Below are positions 9,762-17,804 of a DNA stretch of 64,000 nucleotides, piece by piece (position 1 is the first letter of the stretch; each line of letters opens with the position of its first letter). The translations under genes and the position numbers were made by a program. The DNA comes from Candidatus Planktophila lacus (GTDB lineage: Bacteria > Actinomycetota > Actinomycetes > Nanopelagicales > Nanopelagicaceae), in NCBI RefSeq assembly GCF_002288325.1, contig NZ_CP016780.1, forward strand, positions 1,240,001 through 1,304,000. The letters run 5' to 3'. The notes under the pieces were generated by a model. It searched no databases, was not told where the DNA came from, and worked only from the letters and a program-made list of their open reading frames with translations.

Positions 9762-10862
9762 GTGCCTCGCAAACTAGTTAAGAAGATTTCACTGGCAGTT
9801 ACTTGTCTGCTCCTAACTGGCATCGCTAGCCCGATTAGCCAGGCGAATAGCCAAGATCTTTCTGCTTCGAAAAAGATCGTTTTAGTAAAAACCATTAACG
9901 GTGCGATTGCACCTAAATCGGTTGAGGCATCAAATAGCGGGCTAGTCAGCGCCCATAACATGATGTATCGCCATAGCGTGACCCTTTATAACGCGCAGAC
10001 GATGGAGCTTGAAGCTACGATTCCTGATTCGGTAAAACTCTCAGATTTTGGCTACTCGAAATATTCTGGAACATATAAAGGCTCACCTGTAGAAGGCGCC
10101 TTCTCTCCTGATGGCAATTATCTTTACTTCACAAATTATGCGATGTATGGCAAAGGCTTTAACAGAGAAGGAACCGACACTTGTTCTCCTAGCGATAACT
10201 ACGATAAAAGTTTTCTATCGCGCGTAGAACTTTCAACTAAGAAAATTGATGCGATCTATCCTGTCGGTTCAGTTCCTAAGGTTGTTAAAGTCTCACCGGA
10301 TAATAAATATATTCTTATATCGAATTGGTGTTCCTACACAGTCACAATCATTTCTGTAGAAACTCAACAGGTAGTAAAAACTATAAAAATTGGTCGATAT
10401 CCGCGGGGCATTGCAATCACCAGCGATAGCAAATTCGCTTATGTTGCCGAAATGGGTGGAAACCGAATCCACCAGATCAACCTGGAAGATTTCTCAGTTA
10501 ATTACATACCAATTGGATCAAACCCTCGTGCAATTGTGCTCTCCCCAGATAACACAAAACTTTATGCAACTTTGAATATCTCGGGAAAAGTTATCGCTTG
10601 GGACTTAGCTACAAATAAGGCGATTAAGAGCGTGGCTACTGGAAAATCCGCACGTAGTTTGGCGATCTCAACAGATGGCTCAGCGCTTTATGTAGTCAAT
10701 TTTAGAAGTGGGACTCTATCTGTCGTCAGTACAGAAACAATGAAAGTCTTACAGAACGTAAAAGTCTGTAGCGAACCTATCGGAGTTACTTACGATCAAA
10801 CCGAATCAAAGACCTGGGTGGCTTGTTACGGCGGTTCAATTAAAGTATTTGCACCTCAGTAA
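9762..10862 (+). CDS. Secreted YVTN-type beta-propeller protein
   Basis: 366 residues with a signal peptide (KKISLAVTCLLLTGIASPISQA) followed by repeated beta-propeller blades. Repeats such as VPKVVKVSPDNKYILISN, YPRGIAITSDSKFAYVAE, NPRAIVLSPDNTKLYATL and SARSLAISTDGSALYVVN show the SPDxxxLYV blade pattern, about seven in all. Such surface propellers usually bind proteins or glycans; some are quinoprotein-like, but I see no catalytic signature. Two pairs of cysteines (near 140-190 and in the last blade) could form disulfides. The start is GTG 9762. The 3' end overlaps the convergent carboxypeptidase gene by 23 bp. Confidence 0.82.
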   Translation: MPRKLVKKISLAVTCLLLTGIASPISQANSQDLSASKKIVLVKTINGAIAPKSVEASNSGLVSAHNMMYRHSVTLYNAQTMELEATIPDSVKLSDFGYSKYSGTYKGSPVEGAFSPDGNYLYFTNYAMYGKGFNREGTDTCSPSDNYDKSFLSRVELSTKKIDAIYPVGSVPKVVKVSPDNKYILISNWCSYTVTIISVETQQVVKTIKIGRYPRGIAITSDSKFAYVAEMGGNRIHQINLEDFSVNYIPIGSNPRAIVLSPDNTKLYATLNISGKVIAWDLATNKAIKSVATGKSARSLAISTDGSALYVVNFRSGTLSVVSTETMKVLQNVKVCSEPIGVTYDQTESKTWVACYGGSIKVFAPQ

Positions 10863-12033
10863 CAACAGTTGCGCTTTCCGGTGCAGGGATAGCCAACGGC
10901 GCAGCAATCTTGGCTAGATAACGATCTAAAGTCTTGCGTGCACGATCACTTGCTGAATTAGTTCTACGAATCTTGTCGGCGATGATTACAAAAGCGTATT
11001 CACGATCTCCTGATTGCACATAGCCAGCAAGGCTTACCGTGCCGGTAAGAGTGCCGGTCTTTGCCTTAACCAAACCAACCGCATCTGGAGCCGTCTCGAT
11101 ATAGCGATTTCGTAGCGTTCCACTTTCTCCACCGACCGGAAGGCTCTCAATCAACCTTGAAAGAACCGGATCGGAATGAATTTTGTAGAGCAGTTGTGCA
11201 AGTGCGTGTGCAGTAACTTTATTCTGTCGCGATAAACCACTGGCATCGATAACGACTATCTGCGCTGGATTTATCCCAAATGAAATCAAAATTTCTGCGA
11301 AGGTAACTGCTACGCCTTCATCGTTAAATTCATTGCCGGCATACTTTGCTGCGATCTTAGCCATGCGTTCTGAAAGTTGGTTATCACTCCAAAGCAAGAA
11401 CCAATCAAGCATCTTTATAACTTGTGGTGATTCTGAAGTTAATATCTCTTCGCTAACCAATGAAGTCGCCTTTTCATCGCTTACCTTGATAAATGCAGCG
11501 GTAACTCCACGTTTCTTGTAGAAGGCTTTATAACTTGCAACTTCGTTGGCATAGATACCGTTGTAATAAACCTTTAACTTCTTTATCGAACCGCCTGAGC
11601 TCTCTTTAACTTTACTAAGGCTATTAAAGGCAATCCGTGGAAAAGAGGTGCGCTTCATCTTTGTTGCAACCCGATGATCCATCGAAATCCAAGGATCAAA
11701 CTCGCCATCGATAACAATTGAATCAGGAACCGTGCCGAGTGAAACTCGAGTTGTAAAGACTTGGTCAGGCTGTAAGTGTTTTAAGGTGGCCGCGGCTGCA
11801 AGAATCTTCATTGTCGAAGCGGGCTTGCGTTGTGAAAATGCATTTGATTCAAAGACGATCTCGCCGGTGCTTACATCAATTAACGACACCGATGGATTAC
11901 TTAACTCTGGCTCTACCGCTAGACGTGAGAAAACGCTGGCTGCTGAGATGGGATCAAATGCAGAAGCGCTAGGAGTGATAGCCAATACCGCTGCGGTCAG
12001 CAGCGCAGAGCGCCTAACAAAACTATTAAACAA
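10840..12033 (-). CDS. dacB: D-alanyl-D-alanine carboxypeptidase/endopeptidase, S13 (PBP4) family
   Basis: Periplasmic-side penicillin-binding protein that trims or cleaves peptidoglycan stem peptides. The 397-residue protein begins with a signal peptide (RRSALLTAAVLAITPSASA). The catalytic triad motifs of the S13 family are visible: SxxK in RKPASTMKIL, an SxN-type motif in DASGLSRQNK, and KTG in LVKAKTGTLTG. It is shorter than E. coli PBP4, like other actinobacterial S13 enzymes. The start appears to be a TTG at 12033, eight bases after the preceding membrane-protein gene. It overlaps the convergent propeller gene. Confidence 0.88.
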   Translation of the reverse strand: MFNSFVRRSALLTAAVLAITPSASAFDPISAASVFSRLAVEPELSNPSVSLIDVSTGEIVFESNAFSQRKPASTMKILAAAATLKHLQPDQVFTTRVSLGTVPDSIVIDGEFDPWISMDHRVATKMKRTSFPRIAFNSLSKVKESSGGSIKKLKVYYNGIYANEVASYKAFYKKRGVTAAFIKVSDEKATSLVSEEILTSESPQVIKMLDWFLLWSDNQLSERMAKIAAKYAGNEFNDEGVAVTFAEILISFGINPAQIVVIDASGLSRQNKVTAHALAQLLYKIHSDPVLSRLIESLPVGGESGTLRNRYIETAPDAVGLVKAKTGTLTGTVSLAGYVQSGDREYAFVIIADKIRRTNSASDRARKTLDRYLAKIAAPLAIPAPESATVVTEVQIL

Positions 12034-12041
12034 GCGCTGTC

Positions 12042-12389
12042 TTACCCAACTGTGGCGATAAGAATATTGAGAACTGTTAGGCCAATTAACGTTAGCCAGA
12101 TGCTCTTCTTTAATTCGCTCTTCTTCGCGTTTATGTAGCTAAGTACCAGAATGGCTAGGACTACCAAGAGCTTTATTCCAACTTTGGTGTGATCTAAGGT
12201 CTCATCTGGTTTTGCCGATGAATAAGTACCAACCATCACAAGACCTGCCAGTAGCGCAGTCGCTGCGGAATGCATTACACCTTTAGAAAGTTTACGAGGG
12301 CTCTTATTCCACTGATGAAGCAGCAATCCCAAAATTCCAGCGATCGCCAACATATGCGCGATATATGCGATTAGAAATACAGTCTTCAT
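12042..12389 (-). CDS. Small four-helix membrane protein, unknown function
   Basis: 115 residues that I cannot assign to a named family. Four hydrophobic segments are visible, near 4-23, 42-60, 72-88 and 96-113. A conserved-looking polar loop WNKSPRKLSKGVMHS follows helix 1, and a His at 67 (TLDHTKVGIKLL) opens helix 3. The layout recalls small heme- or copper-related membrane proteins of actinobacteria, but I have no motif to support that. It lies 8 bp upstream of dacB on the same strand, so the two probably share a transcript. It diverges from the methyltransferase gene. Confidence 0.7.
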   Translation of the reverse strand: MKTVFLIAYIAHMLAIAGILGLLLHQWNKSPRKLSKGVMHSAATALLAGLVMVGTYSSAKPDETLDHTKVGIKLLVVLAILVLSYINAKKSELKKSIWLTLIGLTVLNILIATVG

Positions 12390-12428
12390 TGTTATTAGCC
12401 CTTTCTAGCCTTTCTTACATATTAAGTT

Positions 12429-12434
12429 TAGAGT
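12429..12434 (+). promoter_or_regulatory. Probable -10 of a leaderless promoter (SpoU methyltransferase)
   Basis: TAGAGT ends six bases before the ATG at 12441; no ribosome-binding site is present. Confidence 0.5.
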
Positions 12435-12440
12435 GCGCAC

Positions 12441-13085
12441 ATGGAAATAAATACACCTGCCACGATCGGCCCAGGAGAATTTTTTCCTGTTGTAGGTGTT
12501 GGTCCTCATGAAAAACCTTGGCCAACAGGTGCTCAATATGACTCAGAATTGCTTGAGAATGGTGATCGTCGCAATGTTCTAGATCACTATCGCTATTGGT
12601 CCGTTGAAGCAATTGTTGCTGATCTCAATACTAAGCGCCATAAACTGCATATCGCTATTGAAAATTGGCAACATGACTTAAATATCGGTTCAGTTGTTCG
12701 AACTGCAAATGCCTTTAATGTTTCGGCCGTACATATCGTTGGAAAGCGTGACTGGAATAAGCGTGGCGCAATGGTTACAGATAGATACCTAACCGTTATT
12801 CATCACCCCACAATCGCCGACTTTGCAACTTGGTGTAAAGAAAATAACCTGCCGATTATCGGAATCGATAACGTCCCGACTTCTAAACAACTTGAAGGAG
12901 CGCAATTACCTGAATCATGTGTGCTTTTATTCGGACAAGAAGGCGCCGGAATGTCAGATGAAGGTATTGAAGTCTGCGAAGTGCTCTATGAGATACGCCA
13001 ATATGGATCTACTCGTTCCATGAACGCTTCAGCTGCTGGCGCGATAGCGATGTATCACTGGGCGCTGCAACACCTACCTCGTTAA
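12441..13085 (+). CDS. SpoU/TrmH-family RNA 2'-O-methyltransferase
   Basis: SPOUT-fold methyltransferase, 214 residues, that methylates a ribose 2'-OH in tRNA or rRNA. The three SpoU motifs are visible: IENWQHDLNIGSVVRTANAF (motif 1, with the catalytic Arg), VLLFGQEGAGMSDE (motif 2) and GSTRSMNASAAGAIAMYHW (motif 3), the last two forming the SAM-binding knot. The N-terminal 60 residues are not recognised. Substrate cannot be decided from sequence alone. The 3' end overlaps the convergent phosphatase gene by 12 bp. Confidence 0.88.
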   Translation: MEINTPATIGPGEFFPVVGVGPHEKPWPTGAQYDSELLENGDRRNVLDHYRYWSVEAIVADLNTKRHKLHIAIENWQHDLNIGSVVRTANAFNVSAVHIVGKRDWNKRGAMVTDRYLTVIHHPTIADFATWCKENNLPIIGIDNVPTSKQLEGAQLPESCVLLFGQEGAGMSDEGIEVCEVLYEIRQYGSTRSMNASAAGAIAMYHWALQHLPR

Positions 13086-13571
13086 CTCCTGCAGCAAACC
13101 ATCTATCGCACGTTCCACCATTCCGAGAACTTCTTCGAATGCCGAATCAGGTAGCGAATAAGGATCTGGAACTTCGCGATCGCCAGCAATTGTGTAATCA
13201 AAGTCGCGCAAGAAATGAACTTTACCGTGCAGTTCTTGATTTTCAGTAAGCGACAAAACATTTCGGTGGTTGCTGCGATCCATCACCAAAATCAAATCAG
13301 ATTTCTCCATTCGTGCAGCAGTCATTTCCGACGCGATGTGATCGAACTTGTAACCTGCTGCTTCCCAAGTTTTCTTGGAAGGTGGATTTGGACCTTCACC
13401 TACATGCCAATTTGAAGTTCCCGCACTATCGACCAGAATTTTCGGTGCGCTCCAAGTAGAAGTTCTATTTGCTAAAACCGCTGCCGCCATTGGAGAACGA
13501 CAAATATTTCCTAGACAGACCATGGTGATTAAAAGTTCATCGCGATTTCGCAGATGAGATAAATCAGGCAC
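13074..13571 (-). CDS. Low-molecular-weight protein tyrosine phosphatase
   Basis: Cytosolic phosphatase of the LMW-PTP family, 165 residues. The P-loop signature C-x5-R is CLGNICR (Cys19-Arg25), followed by the expected Ser-Pro, and the general-acid motif is VPDPY. Members reverse bacterial tyrosine phosphorylation, often of polysaccharide-synthesis kinases; there is no kinase gene next to it here. Start is GTG 13571. It lies 7 bp after the TPR gene on the same strand, so the two are probably co-transcribed. Confidence 0.92.
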   Translation of the reverse strand: MPDLSHLRNRDELLITMVCLGNICRSPMAAAVLANRTSTWSAPKILVDSAGTSNWHVGEGPNPPSKKTWEAAGYKFDHIASEMTAARMEKSDLILVMDRSNHRNVLSLTENQELHGKVHFLRDFDYTIAGDREVPDPYSLPDSAFEEVLGMVERAIDGLLQELTR

Positions 13572-13578
13572 GAGTTAT

Positions 13579-14532
13579 TTAGTCGCCTAAATCATCCGAG
13601 ACGGGGACATCTTCCATCGCCTCGCGCACAGCAACCAAGCGGCGGTCGATTTCATCTGCTTCAGCCATACGACCAAGAGCGCGAAGCACTTTGGTCATAC
13701 GGGTTTCGATATCAACAATTAGTTCGAAATCCTTTGGTTCTTCTTCAGAAATAATCTGCAGAACACCATCTAACGTCGCCAGACCTTCATCGAGTTTTCC
13801 GAGTAGAACTTCGGCTTTTCCGTATTCGTAGAGCGCAAAGGTTTCACGGCGGTGATCATGGCCGGTTTCAAAGACATCGATCGCCTTGCGAGCAGCTTCG
13901 ATCGCTTTTTCGCCATCGCCGAGTTCGACATAGCAAGATGCGATCTTCTGATCACAGCGTGCAACTTGAATAACTTCTTTTTCGGTCTTAAAAATCAAAC
14001 GAGCTTCTTTAAAGGTAGTAATTGCCTGGTCGTACTGCTTTAGCTCGCGATATGCGCAACCAAGCAAATGGAGATCATTAGCGGCACCGATTTGATTTCC
14101 ATCAACTAAATGCTCTTGCGCACATTCATCCATGATCTCGACAACTTTTACAAAGTTCTTCGAGGCATACCACCACTCACCCAATGTGCAGGCAAGTTCT
14201 AATGAGAGTGGAGATTTGCTCTCGCGCAAAATTTCCACAGCTTTGCTCATGGCAGTGGCCGCTTCATCCATACGCTTTAACTGATTTAAGTTATAACCAA
14301 TTGCAGAGTAAGCCTGCGCAAGTCCTTCGCTAGATTCAGCAGCGCCGAGTTCAGAGAAGATATCGCGCGCGGTTTCGGCAAGTGCTAAAGCTTCGTCGTA
14401 CTGTCCGCGTGCAAAAATTCGCGCACTTAATTCGTAATATGTATTTGCACGATCTGCGCCATGGACCTCTGGAATTCGATCCCAGAGCATCTCTTCGGTT
14501 ACGAGCTCGTCCTGGCTTTCATCATCGCTCAT
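13579..14532 (-). CDS. Tetratricopeptide-repeat protein
   Basis: 317 residues, soluble, mostly helical. Repeats of the TPR type are clear, for example ARGQYDEALALAETARDIF, LKRMDEAATAMSKAVEIL, LKQYDQAITTFKEARLIF and GDGEKAIEAARKAIDVF, about six or seven in all. The first 20 residues are acidic (DDESQDELVTEE). TPR proteins act as scaffolds; no catalytic domain is present and the partner is unknown. It sits between the DMFase-like protein and the tyrosine phosphatase, all on the minus strand. Confidence 0.8.
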   Translation of the reverse strand: MSDDESQDELVTEEMLWDRIPEVHGADRANTYYELSARIFARGQYDEALALAETARDIFSELGAAESSEGLAQAYSAIGYNLNQLKRMDEAATAMSKAVEILRESKSPLSLELACTLGEWWYASKNFVKVVEIMDECAQEHLVDGNQIGAANDLHLLGCAYRELKQYDQAITTFKEARLIFKTEKEVIQVARCDQKIASCYVELGDGEKAIEAARKAIDVFETGHDHRRETFALYEYGKAEVLLGKLDEGLATLDGVLQIISEEEPKDFELIVDIETRMTKVLRALGRMAEADEIDRRLVAVREAMEDVPVSDDLGD

Positions 14533-14556
14533 GGCGGCGAGATTACTCTTAAATAA

Positions 14557-15912
14557 TTAGGAAGGCGCGTTATATTGTGTAAACGCCATGCGCCAATTTC
14601 CCAACGGGCCAAGCGCTGCGCCTTTCAAAATATTCTCAGTTACTGCACGGATTTGCCGTTGGGTCGCCTTATCGAAGCGGTGTCCCCATGGGCAGCGATC
14701 TTCCATCGCACAAACCCAGCCATTTGTAGCCATATTCAGGGCGCCCGCACCGGATGGGCGGGTGTAATAAGTGGCCATTGATGGGACGGATTTTTCAAAA
14801 GGCAGAATTGAAGATCGCGCGATCGTCTCAACTGGCGGACCGTTAAATGTAATCGGAGTATCGGCTTCATAACCAACGACGCCTTTGATAACTGCCCCAG
14901 GTTTTAATACATCAAAAGGCCAGAGGCTGGTTTCAACGACCATATCTCGTTTAAAACCGAGTGAAAGATATTGCGAACCTAAGAGCGTGACTTCTGGTCG
15001 GCCTAAATCACGCCAAGGTGTAACGCCAGAAATCGTTTCGCCATTTATATCAATCCGGTTATAGGCGGTATTGCCACCAAGGACAATTAGATTAACTCCA
15101 CGGTCAACCGCTGCTTCAACTGCATTGCGCATTTGCGTTGTCCAGTATTCGCTGTGTCCACCAAAGACCAGTGCCTTGGTCTTACTTGTTAAATCAGGGT
15201 TGCGATCTAAATCAAAGTCGGTGGCATAGTTAATGGAAAGACCTAGCTTTTCTGCTGCTTTTATTACGGGGTATTCCATGTAGCGGAACTGCCCCGATCC
15301 ATCACCATCGTAAGGACGCGCAAAGGAAACTTCGCTGGCGCGAGTTTCGCGTTTTCCGTCAGGGCCTTTATAAAGGCTGTATCCACCCCACTGGTTGTAA
15401 GTCTGCCAAGTTATAACTGATGAGATAAAAGTTAAATCACTTTCAACGTCAGGATTGTTTATGACTAGCGGAATAAAAGTTGCTTCGCGATTTGGAGCCT
15501 GTAACTTAAACAAATATTGACCAGGCAGATACTTTTCAGAGGCGACAAAATTCCAACCATCTCTTGCAGATAAAGATGCAAAACGGCGAGCGCCAATGCC
15601 GTCGTAGTAACCCATGCGATAGATAGTGACCTTGGCTTTTTCACTTTCAACAAGGGTTAACTTCGCACTTTCTCCGCAACGAAGTGAGGTGGTATCGAAA
15701 TAACCTTCTGCGCGATCAATTGCCTTGCGCCTTGAGAAATCTGCGCTGAGGCGAAATGGCACACCCTTGCTCCAGGTGGGATCGCCCTTTCGAGCGTTCT
15801 CAGATTGAACCCATCCCTGCCCCGGCTGCGAGCAGCTTTGTGCACGAGCAGGCGTTGCCATAGCTGTCGCTCCAGCAAGGACTACAAGGACGCTAACGAT
15901 CAATTTACGCAT
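14557..15912 (-). CDS. Secreted protein with N,N-dimethylformamidase beta-subunit-like domain
   Basis: From ATG 15912 this is a 451-residue exported protein with a signal peptide (RKLIVSVLVVLAGATAMATPARA). The body resembles the C-terminal domain of the DMFase large subunit: a beta-rich segment with IYRMGYYDGIGARR, then a GATase-like half with DFDLDRNPDL, LVFGGHSEYWT and LIVLGGNTAYNRI. This domain is widespread in actinobacteria on secreted proteins with no proven substrate, so amidohydrolase activity is not assured. An upstream in-frame ATG (15960) would bury the signal peptide, so 15912 is preferred. It diverges from cbiM. Confidence 0.78.
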   Translation of the reverse strand: MRKLIVSVLVVLAGATAMATPARAQSCSQPGQGWVQSENARKGDPTWSKGVPFRLSADFSRRKAIDRAEGYFDTTSLRCGESAKLTLVESEKAKVTIYRMGYYDGIGARRFASLSARDGWNFVASEKYLPGQYLFKLQAPNREATFIPLVINNPDVESDLTFISSVITWQTYNQWGGYSLYKGPDGKRETRASEVSFARPYDGDGSGQFRYMEYPVIKAAEKLGLSINYATDFDLDRNPDLTSKTKALVFGGHSEYWTTQMRNAVEAAVDRGVNLIVLGGNTAYNRIDINGETISGVTPWRDLGRPEVTLLGSQYLSLGFKRDMVVETSLWPFDVLKPGAVIKGVVGYEADTPITFNGPPVETIARSSILPFEKSVPSMATYYTRPSGAGALNMATNGWVCAMEDRCPWGHRFDKATQRQIRAVTENILKGAALGPLGNWRMAFTQYNAPS

Positions 15913-15972
15913 GATGTGCGAAAGGATAGGCGCCCTTATTGGGTAGCGCCTGTGAGCCAACCAAGGATTTTG

Positions 15973-15995
15973 CAGATGCGAATGATTTGCATCTG
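15973..15995. promoter_or_regulatory. Fur-family (Zur/Nur-like) operator candidate
   Basis: An 11-1-11 inverted repeat, centred on G15984, with a single mismatched pair (15980/15988). Its core is TGCGAAT-G-ATTTGCA (15977-15991), the 7-1-7 layout of Fur-family boxes, and it resembles the actinobacterial Zur consensus. It covers the expected -35 position of the cbiM promoter, so a bound repressor would block transcription. Which metal is sensed cannot be told from the site. Confidence 0.6.
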
Positions 15996-15998
15996 GCT

Positions 15999-16004
15999 TA
16001 CAAT
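15999..16004 (+). promoter_or_regulatory. -10 of the cbiM promoter, leaderless
   Basis: TACAAT, three bases after the inverted repeat, ends six bases before the cbiM ATG at 16011. There is no Shine-Dalgarno, so the mRNA probably starts at the ATG. Confidence 0.6.
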
Positions 16005-16010
16005 TTACGC

Positions 16011-16685
16011 ATGCATATCCCTGATGGCTTTATCGACCTGCCCACCTCTGCCGCCTTCGCCGCGGTAGCCGCAGCAGGCGTTGCCATCTCCATCCGTGGC
16101 GCAAAATCTTCGCTTGATGAGAAGACCGCGCCGTTAGCCGGACTTACTGCAACCTTTATCTTTGCGGTGCAGATGCTCAATTTTCCGGTCGCTGCCGGAA
16201 CTAGCGGACACTTACTTGGCGCAGGACTTGCTGCAGTATTGATTGGTCCTTATGCAGCAACTTTGGCGATAACAATTGTTTTGATCTTGCAAGCCCTGCT
16301 CTTTGCAGACGGTGGATTAAGCGCACTTGGCTTAAGTATCTTTAATATGTCACTCGTTGCCGTCTGGTTTGGTTACGGCGTCTTTCTCTTGGTTAAGAAG
16401 ATTGCACCGAAGAAGAAACTTTCAATCAGCATCGCAGCGGCAATCGCAGCGTTGTTATCTGTACCAGCTGCTGCCGCAGGATTTGTTCTGCAATATGCAA
16501 TCGGTGCCAATGCCACTTTCTCAGTCTCTGCAGTCTTCACTGCGATGATCGGTACACACTTCCTTATCGGAATCGGTGAAGCGCTAATTACCTTCTTCGC
16601 CGTTGGTGCAGTACTAGCCAGTCGCTCAGATTTGGTTTACGGATATAAGAACGAGAGTTCCAAACTAGAGATTCGTGCCAACTAA
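16011..16685 (+). CDS. cbiM: ECF-type cobalt/nickel transporter substrate-binding subunit
   Basis: Integral membrane S-component of a CbiMNQO/NikMNQO importer. The protein (224 residues, about six hydrophobic segments) must start at ATG 16011, because the N-terminal Met1-His2 of MHIPDGF is itself part of the metal site in this family; an in-frame start at 15939 would destroy it. Further conserved parts are the FAVQMLNFPVAAGTSGHLLG loop with its second His. Whether it takes Co or Ni cannot be decided. The stop overlaps cbiN as TAATG. The operator-like repeat upstream suggests metal-dependent repression. Confidence 0.92.
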   Translation: MHIPDGFIDLPTSAAFAAVAAAGVAISIRGAKSSLDEKTAPLAGLTATFIFAVQMLNFPVAAGTSGHLLGAGLAAVLIGPYAATLAITIVLILQALLFADGGLSALGLSIFNMSLVAVWFGYGVFLLVKKIAPKKKLSISIAAAIAALLSVPAAAAGFVLQYAIGANATFSVSAVFTAMIGTHFLIGIGEALITFFAVGAVLASRSDLVYGYKNESSKLEIRAN

Positions 16686-16987
16686 TGAAGCAGAAAACAT
16701 TTTTGATCACGGGGTTTATTGCCTCACTATTTCTTGCAGGAATTGTTTCGTTCTACGCATCGTCCAATCCTGATGGCCTAGAAAAGGTTGCTGGTGACAT
16801 TGGTTTTATTGATACGGCGAAAGAGAACACCAATAGCGAAGGAATACTTGCTGACTATGGCGTCAAGGGCGTAGATAACCAGCGTCTTTCAACAGGTGCA
16901 GCAGGTGTAATTGGTGTTGTTGCCACGGGAGCAATTTCAACTGGACTCTTCTTCTTAATTCGCCGTAAATCTGGTGACAAAAAATAA
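16685..16987 (+). CDS. cbiN: CbiN-like accessory subunit (PDGLE domain)
   Basis: A 100-residue protein with two membrane segments (about 5-25 and 71-92) and the motif NPDGLEKVAGDIGF of the PDGLE/CbiN family. CbiN-type proteins help load the metal into CbiM. It overlaps cbiM by one base and ends in the TAA at 16985-16987. That stop codon overlaps a putative ATA start of cbiQ (see the next entry). Confidence 0.85.
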   Translation: MKQKTFLITGFIASLFLAGIVSFYASSNPDGLEKVAGDIGFIDTAKENTNSEGILADYGVKGVDNQRLSTGAAGVIGVVATGAISTGLFFLIRRKSGDKK

Positions 16988-17046
16988 AACTTCAGACCAC
17001 AGAACTTGATCTCGTACATACCCATGGCCACCACCACGGCCACGAT

Positions 17047-17802
17047 GTGGGCGAGCGACTTTATCTACACCGCCATTCAGTAACGCATTCACTGCCCTCA
17101 CACGTAAAGATTCTGACCGTTCTTGTCTTCATCTCAGTCTCTGTTGCAACGCCAATTACTCGCTGGCCTGCATTTATCGCCTTTTTTAGCCTGCTTATCT
17201 TCACAGCAGTTATGAGCAAGATTCCGATTCTTCTGCTCTTTAAGCGTGCGTTAATTGAGATTCCATTTGTCTTCTTTGCAATCCTGATGCCATTTTTTGG
17301 TGAAGGTGAAAAGTTCTCCATCTTTGGCGTAATGGTTTATCGCGATGGTTTATTGGCTGGAACTTCTATTGTGGTTAAGGGAACGCTTGGCGTTCTAGCC
17401 GCGGTGATTCTTTCAACTACAACAACGGCGCGCGAAATCCTGCGGGGCTTAGAAAAACTCAAACTTCCAATGATCATGGTTCAGATCGCCTCATTTATGT
17501 TGCGCTATATCAATGTGATTAGCGATGAGATGGAGCGGATGAAAGTTGCCCGCGAGTCACGTGGCTTTATTGCAACTGGGATCAAACATTGGAAAGTTTT
17601 AGCAACCGCAGCAGCTGCTCTCTTTATTCGCTCTTACGAGCGCGGTGAACGAGTTCACTTAGCGATGCTCTCTCGCGGCTTCGATGGCGCACTTCCATCG
17701 CTAGATTCTCATTCCGTAACTACACGTGAATGGTTCACTGCGCTATCAATTCCAGGCCTCGCCTTAATTGCTTCAATAACCGCATCACTGATTGGTTGGT
17801 AG
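17047..17802 (+). CDS. cbiQ: ECF transporter transmembrane (T) component
   Basis: T-component of the ECF importer, linking the S-component to the ATPases. It has five or six membrane segments and the coupling motifs AREILRGLEKLKLP and ARESRG. The first standard start is GTG 17047 (251 residues), but that codon lacks a ribosome-binding site. The frame stays open upstream to 16978 and encodes a His-rich lead-in (HTHGHHHGHD), like the GAGHGH N-terminus of actinobacterial CbiQ. The only candidate start for that longer form is ATA 16984, six bases after GGTGA (16973-16977) and overlapping the cbiN stop as ATAA. The true protein may therefore be 272 residues, 16984-17802. Confidence 0.88.
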   Translation: MGERLYLHRHSVTHSLPSHVKILTVLVFISVSVATPITRWPAFIAFFSLLIFTAVMSKIPILLLFKRALIEIPFVFFAILMPFFGEGEKFSIFGVMVYRDGLLAGTSIVVKGTLGVLAAVILSTTTTAREILRGLEKLKLPMIMVQIASFMLRYINVISDEMERMKVARESRGFIATGIKHWKVLATAAAALFIRSYERGERVHLAMLSRGFDGALPSLDSHSVTTREWFTALSIPGLALIASITASLIGW

Positions 17803-17804
17803 AA

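Noticed and set aside
15929-15950. GGCGC...GCGCC hairpin as a cobalamin riboswitch for cbiM
   Set aside because: The stem is only five pairs, there is no B12-box sequence, and the leaderless promoter lies downstream of it.
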